From the NCBI RefSeq assembly GCF_932526225.1, contig NC_064035.1, forward strand, positions 5,083,501-5,147,500: DNA of 64,000 bases, written 5' to 3'. Source of the DNA: Nematostella vectensis (Eukaryota; Cnidaria; Anthozoa; Actiniaria; Edwardsiidae). Below the pieces are notes generated by a model, which worked only from the letters and a program-made list of their open reading frames with translations, searched no databases and was not told the origin of the DNA. Both the position numbers and the translations under genes were made by a program. This document shows positions 61,101 through 64,000 of this stretch, one piece after another. Numbering within the stretch: the stretch's first letter is position 1; the number at the start of each line of letters is the position of its first letter.

Positions 61101-64000
61101 ACACAAGCTAGATGTACCGTTAGGAGTGAGGTCCTTAAACATGCAGTAGGGAGAACCTCTGGTGGCGATTTCCTGGAAGATGATCCCATAGCTGTACACA
61201 TCCCCTTTCTGGGAACCTGCTATGTCAAGTTTGCCGTCGTGGATGCGCTCCGGTGCCGCCCACAGCATGTCTGATGGAAACAACAATGTGTCAATCAATT
61301 TGACCCAGCAAAGGCTTCAGTGTTACAAACAAACAATCAAACAGAGAGTAAAGCAAACAAGTAAGCAAGCAAGGAGAAAAAAACAAGTAAGCAAGCAAGT
61401 ATACAAACAAATAAATTAAGCAAGCAAACAAAAAAACAAGCAAACAAGTAAACAAGCAAGCCAGCAAAGCCAACAAACAAACAAAGTAAGCAAGTAAGTA
61501 TGTCAATCAATTTCACGTTGCCCGTTACTTGGATTCGAGTAAGTTCTTTTTTAATGAAAGAAGACTGGAAACTGTGCATTCCGGCTACCAAGATGACCGC
61601 TCACCAGCTCTTACCGTTGTACTCCTCTTCCTCTGTGGTAATCTTTCCAAGCTAGACCGCAATTCACCCAAGCCCCAGTCTCCTATCTTGCATACCCAGC
61701 GCGAATCGATCAGGCAATTGGAAGACTTGAGACGACCGTGGACTTGTACTGGGCTACTTTGGAGTACCGTCATACCCTGATGTTCAAAACATATTCCTTT
61801 GAGCATTTATCAAGGGACATTAACTTTGCATTTAAAACAAGAAAAGAGAAAGGAAGTTTTTCTGTGGGGATTGTAAATAAGGAAGACTAAGGGAAGTATA
61901 GAGTTTTTTGTAAGCTAGAGCTAGAATACGTAAGTGGGGCTGTGATTCGACAGTTTATAGAATAAAAGAGCACGTGACTGTTGGGCTGTGATTTAAAAGG
62001 GGGAGGAGGCTAGAAGACGTGACTGTTGGGCTATGATTGGACAAGAGAACATGGGAGTGGGGTTGTGATTTGACACATTTGGGACAAATTATAAGGATTT
62101 GCTAGAGCTCACCGTAGCGACGTCTCTGATTAGCGAGAGAATAAAAATCTCTTTCAGTTTGAAGTCCTCGTTTTTCAGGAGCAGTTGCAGACTGCCGCGC
62201 TTGAGGTACTTTGAGATGATGAGGATTTGCGGGGATTCGAGGCAAATGCCGATAAAAAGGTTGATATTCTCGTGCCGTAACTCTCGCGCCTGATAATAAT
62301 GAGCATTTCTTATTATGACTGTGGTCTTTTTCATCACCATTATCATCAGCTCGAACAGGGGCGTAGCCAGGGGGGGCAGGGCCCCTCCTCCGCCAAAAAT
62401 AAGTAGATTTATGAGACATTAAAATACAGGAGAAAATACTTAATATGGGCCTTTTTGCCTGCCCCCCCTCCTGTTAAAAATCCTGGCCACGCCCCCTGTC
62501 GTACCTGTTTGACTTCGATTAGAATTTTCCTGGAGATTCTTATTTCCTTCTTCCGCATTATCTTAACGGCCACCATTTCTGCCTGTATACAAAAAGGTTT
62601 TAGAACAGCACACGAAAAAGAAAAGCAAAACAGCTATATGCATTAGTATATACCTTGTACAAAGCTATGGACGTGTACTGTGACGAGTAGACCGGCTCAT
62701 GACTCCAATGAGCTGAAGACTGCGTGTCTTCTGATTTTTCGCCGACTGACTTGAGAGTTCCCTGCGACTAAAGACTTCCTCGACTGGCTGTCACCTGTGA
62801 CTTGAGCGACCGTAGGGATTTTACCGATCGAACGCTCTTCATCCTCTCTTGGGATGCCTAAAAGGATTTCATAACATCGATATAAGTATGCGCAGAAAAC
62901 ACATTCGCGAACCCCATCACCTCCGTCCATATATTTTAAGATGAATATTTTTGACGACTCAGCAAAGGCAAGTGCAACGTGAGAATATCCTTAGCGGATT
63001 ACAGTATATATTTATACTTTCAGTAACCAATATTTATGTTTCTGTAAGATCCTTTTTCCTGGAAAACACTTGTACTTGGAAAAGCGGCTTAACATAAAAC
63101 TTAAGTTGTCTTCTTCTCGAAACATCAGAAGGCAGACCCGACAGATGCCTATCCCAGTTTTTTTTATCACTTACAGGAAGCGAATGCAGTGACGGTGGTT
63201 CTCTCGGAATATGATGTCTTCTTCCTTCACTTTCCATGATTGGTTCTGAGCAAGATCGAGCTCAAACGAGAGTTTCCTAAAATTTGAATGACGATTACTC
63301 AACATACTCGCTTTAAATCATAGAATAACTAACAAATTGTAAATCAGTAAAAGAGTTGGATGCTTTCCATCCTCTCTTGCGCTCGTTCTTTCCCCATCGC
63401 CTTTCCCTGCCCCCCCTCCCCCCCCCGAAATGAAGGTTTACCTGTAAACAAAAATGAAAACCAGTGTCACGAAAAGAATCCGGCGATTGTACAGCAGGCG
63501 ATGATTATGTAGGTTGCGTAATCTAGAAACATAATACCATGTTATTAGATGCAATCTTTCAAAATCATGTAGTTGCTGTAATTTGAGCTGGGAACGGTCG
63601 ACTGCAGTCACCCAAGTCCTTGTTGTGTTGATCGGGCTTACTGTGGTTGGTAAAGATTTGTGACAGCTCTTCACAGCCCTCTCGGCTTACCACAGGAATC
63701 CCGAACAGAACTCGTGACATTTCTAGGGATCGATCTCAGTTTAAATCAAATGACTTAAAGGGCAGTGCCTCACCTCCGCCTGTTTCCTCGCAGAATTCCC
63801 CCCGCCATCCACACTCCGGGGAGTCCTTAGGAGGAGTCGTGACCCTCCCCTGGCCATACGATGGTGACCCCTGCCCGTATAGTGAGGTTGTCGTTATAGC
63901 GAGTGTAGTAGGCGATATCCTCAAAGCGGTCGTTTATCAGGGTTTGGATTGTGTAGTCTGGATCACGATCACCCTTGTTGTCGATGTAAACTGTTCCCGC
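55192..64000 (-). CDS. Receptor-type guanylate cyclase, reading frame apparently disrupted; 5' end beyond window
   Basis: This is a single-pass receptor making cGMP. Minus-strand exons run 64000-63774, 63522-63442, 63276-63175, 62857-62654, 62582-62505, 62289-62113, 61776-61615, 61270-61118, 58007-57835, 57472-57333, 57029-56906, 56555-56305, 56127-56029, 55793-55739 and a last exon 55317-55192. They encode the end of the ligand-binding region ([14 protein letters not shown]), a TM helix, a kinase homology domain ([55 protein letters not shown]), the coiled linker ([18 protein letters not shown]) and the cyclase domain ([40 protein letters not shown]), with both metal aspartates and the guanine-selecting E and C kept. 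Several exons need one-base frame corrections and one has an in-frame TAG. The junction of the last two exons is uncertain. A LINE sits in the intron between 61118 and 58007. Confidence 0.9.
55418..55571. mobile_element. MITE with GGGGCGTAGCCAGG-type ends and 6-bp target duplication
   Basis: The left end GGCGTAGCCAGGATTTTTAA and the right end CCTGGCTACGCC are inverted repeats. CTGTTC flanks both sides (55412-55417 and 55572-55577). It lies in an intron of the guanylate cyclase gene and is the same family as 62356-62498. Confidence 0.75.
55873..56040 (-). repeat. 23-24-bp exon-donor minisatellite, ~7 copies, in guanylate cyclase
   Basis: Read on the minus strand, the exon ending at 56029 closes with ACTGGCCAAG and the donor GTAAAC. 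The following intron repeats ACTGGTCAAGGTAAACATAT plus TGT about seven times. Each copy keeps CAAGGTAAA, a good donor. The exon end is itself the first unit of the array. Confidence 0.85.
57655..57832. repeat. GAT/GAC trinucleotide repeat beside an exon
   Basis: GATGATGATG, GACGACGACG and GGCGGCGGTG runs begin two or three bases from the donor of the guanylate cyclase exon ending at 57835. On the minus strand the array reads as a pyrimidine-rich CATCATCGTCGTC stretch directly after the splice site. Confidence 0.85.
58060..58260. repeat. Degenerate TTAGGG-like and duplicated junction sequence
   Basis: GGGTTAGGTTAGGG, GGGTTAGGGTAGGG and GTTAGGGTTG recur between short copies of AACATGCTGAA and GATTAGACAAAAGC. 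CATCTGTATGCCACGT near 58264 is a copy of CATCTGTACACCACGT at 58005, which spans the exon's 3' splice site. It may be an interstitial telomere-like array or a decayed junction repeat. Confidence 0.5.
58380..61071 (+). mobile_element. Non-LTR retrotransposon (CR1-like) with deleted RT core, inserted in the guanylate cyclase gene
   Basis: In the plus orientation the element carries the first part of an AP-type endonuclease ([36 protein letters not shown]). It is split by a 29-bp minisatellite and continues from 59634 ([37 protein letters not shown]). The central reverse transcriptase with its catalytic box is missing. At 60181 the RT C-terminus resumes ([28 protein letters not shown]) and continues with a frame change to a final domain ending [12 protein letters not shown] at 60923. 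An A/T-rich AATAAATAAAAT tail ends near 61071. It cannot be autonomous. It is antisense to the host gene and lies in an intron. Confidence 0.93.
58967..59633 (+). repeat. 29-bp minisatellite inside a LINE endonuclease ORF, 23 copies
   Basis: The unit is CATAGCCGTTAACCCGCTAT plus CCCTTCCCG. The parent sequence encodes [10 protein letters not shown] of the endonuclease. Units vary almost only at two positions (C or G before ATAGCC; G or A after TTAACCC), with one extra change in unit 14. Because 29 is not a multiple of three, translation stops at the TAG inside the second unit. Confidence 0.97.
61305..61510. repeat. CAAG/CAAA tetranucleotide repeat
   Basis: About 190 bases of CAAGCAAG, AAACAAAC and AAGTAAGC variants lie in an intron of the guanylate cyclase. 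AATTTGACC and AATTTCACG phrases preceded by TGTCAATC flank both ends, suggesting a small duplication. The long Leu/Cys/Phe frames on the minus strand are artefacts. Confidence 0.85.
62356..62498. mobile_element. MITE abutting a guanylate cyclase splice donor
   Basis: The left end CAGGGGCGTAGCCAGG and the right end CCTGGCCACGCCCCCTG are inverted repeats over 143 bp. The body contains AATACAGGAGAAAATA and GGCCTTTTTGCCTG, similar to 55418-55571. On the minus strand the element starts at about intron position +7 after the exon ending at 62505. Confidence 0.8.

Noticed and set aside
61291-61591. Leu/Cys/Phe-rich membrane-like proteins on the minus strand
   Set aside because: They translate the CAAG/CAAA microsatellite inside a guanylate cyclase intron.

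Overview
This is a eukaryotic nuclear window, most likely from an anthozoan cnidarian (sea anemone or coral type). That is an inference from three things: very vertebrate-like protein and exon structure in small-intron genes, an AT-rich background full of short MITEs and poly-G/C tracts, and retroelement fragments of kinds common in hexacoral genomes. There are no bacterial-style operons. Coding sequence is spread over short exons with canonical GT-AG splice sites.

Layout. About 1-7.8 kb is repeat-rich: a 203-bp tandem duplication, MITEs, and a decayed Ty3/Gypsy-like pol fragment. At 7.87-14.75 kb lies a 16-exon R7-family RGS gene (+). At 16.95-18.32 kb is a small WBP1/VOPP1-like single-pass membrane protein gene (+). 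At 22.26-22.65 kb is an intronless NDUFA8 (complex I subunit) gene (+), facing the 3' end of an unidentified minus-strand gene. At 24.2-26.7 kb a minus-strand non-LTR retrotransposon is nested inside an older dispersed repeat. At 27.14-40.52 kb is a complete 29-exon cytoplasmic methionyl-tRNA synthetase gene (+). At 40.9-50.2 kb is a gene-poor stretch with minisatellites, MITEs and two minus-strand WSC-domain exons, one carrying stops. At 50.19-54.44 kb is sulfite oxidase (+, 4 exons). From 55.19 kb to the right edge is a receptor guanylate cyclase gene (-), interrupted by a LINE copy at 58.4-61.1 kb.

The five complete genes reconstruct with consistent phases: RGS 439 aa, MARS1 947 aa, SUOX 552 aa, NDUFA8 128 aa and VOPP1-like 170 aa. 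The receptor guanylate cyclase does not. Its splice sites and phases are intact, but several exons need single-base frame corrections and one carries an in-frame TAG, so it is either a recent pseudogene or locally erroneous sequence.

The most unusual signal is a recurring one. Four unrelated genes (RGS, MARS1, SUOX, guanylate cyclase) each carry an intronic minisatellite whose repeat unit begins in the 3' end of the upstream exon and includes its 5' splice site, so the array is a string of extra splice donors. A fifth array arose inside the endonuclease ORF of a LINE. Together they look like local tandem duplication seeded on coding and splice-junction sequence. The genes otherwise do unrelated housekeeping or signalling jobs and show no functional clustering.
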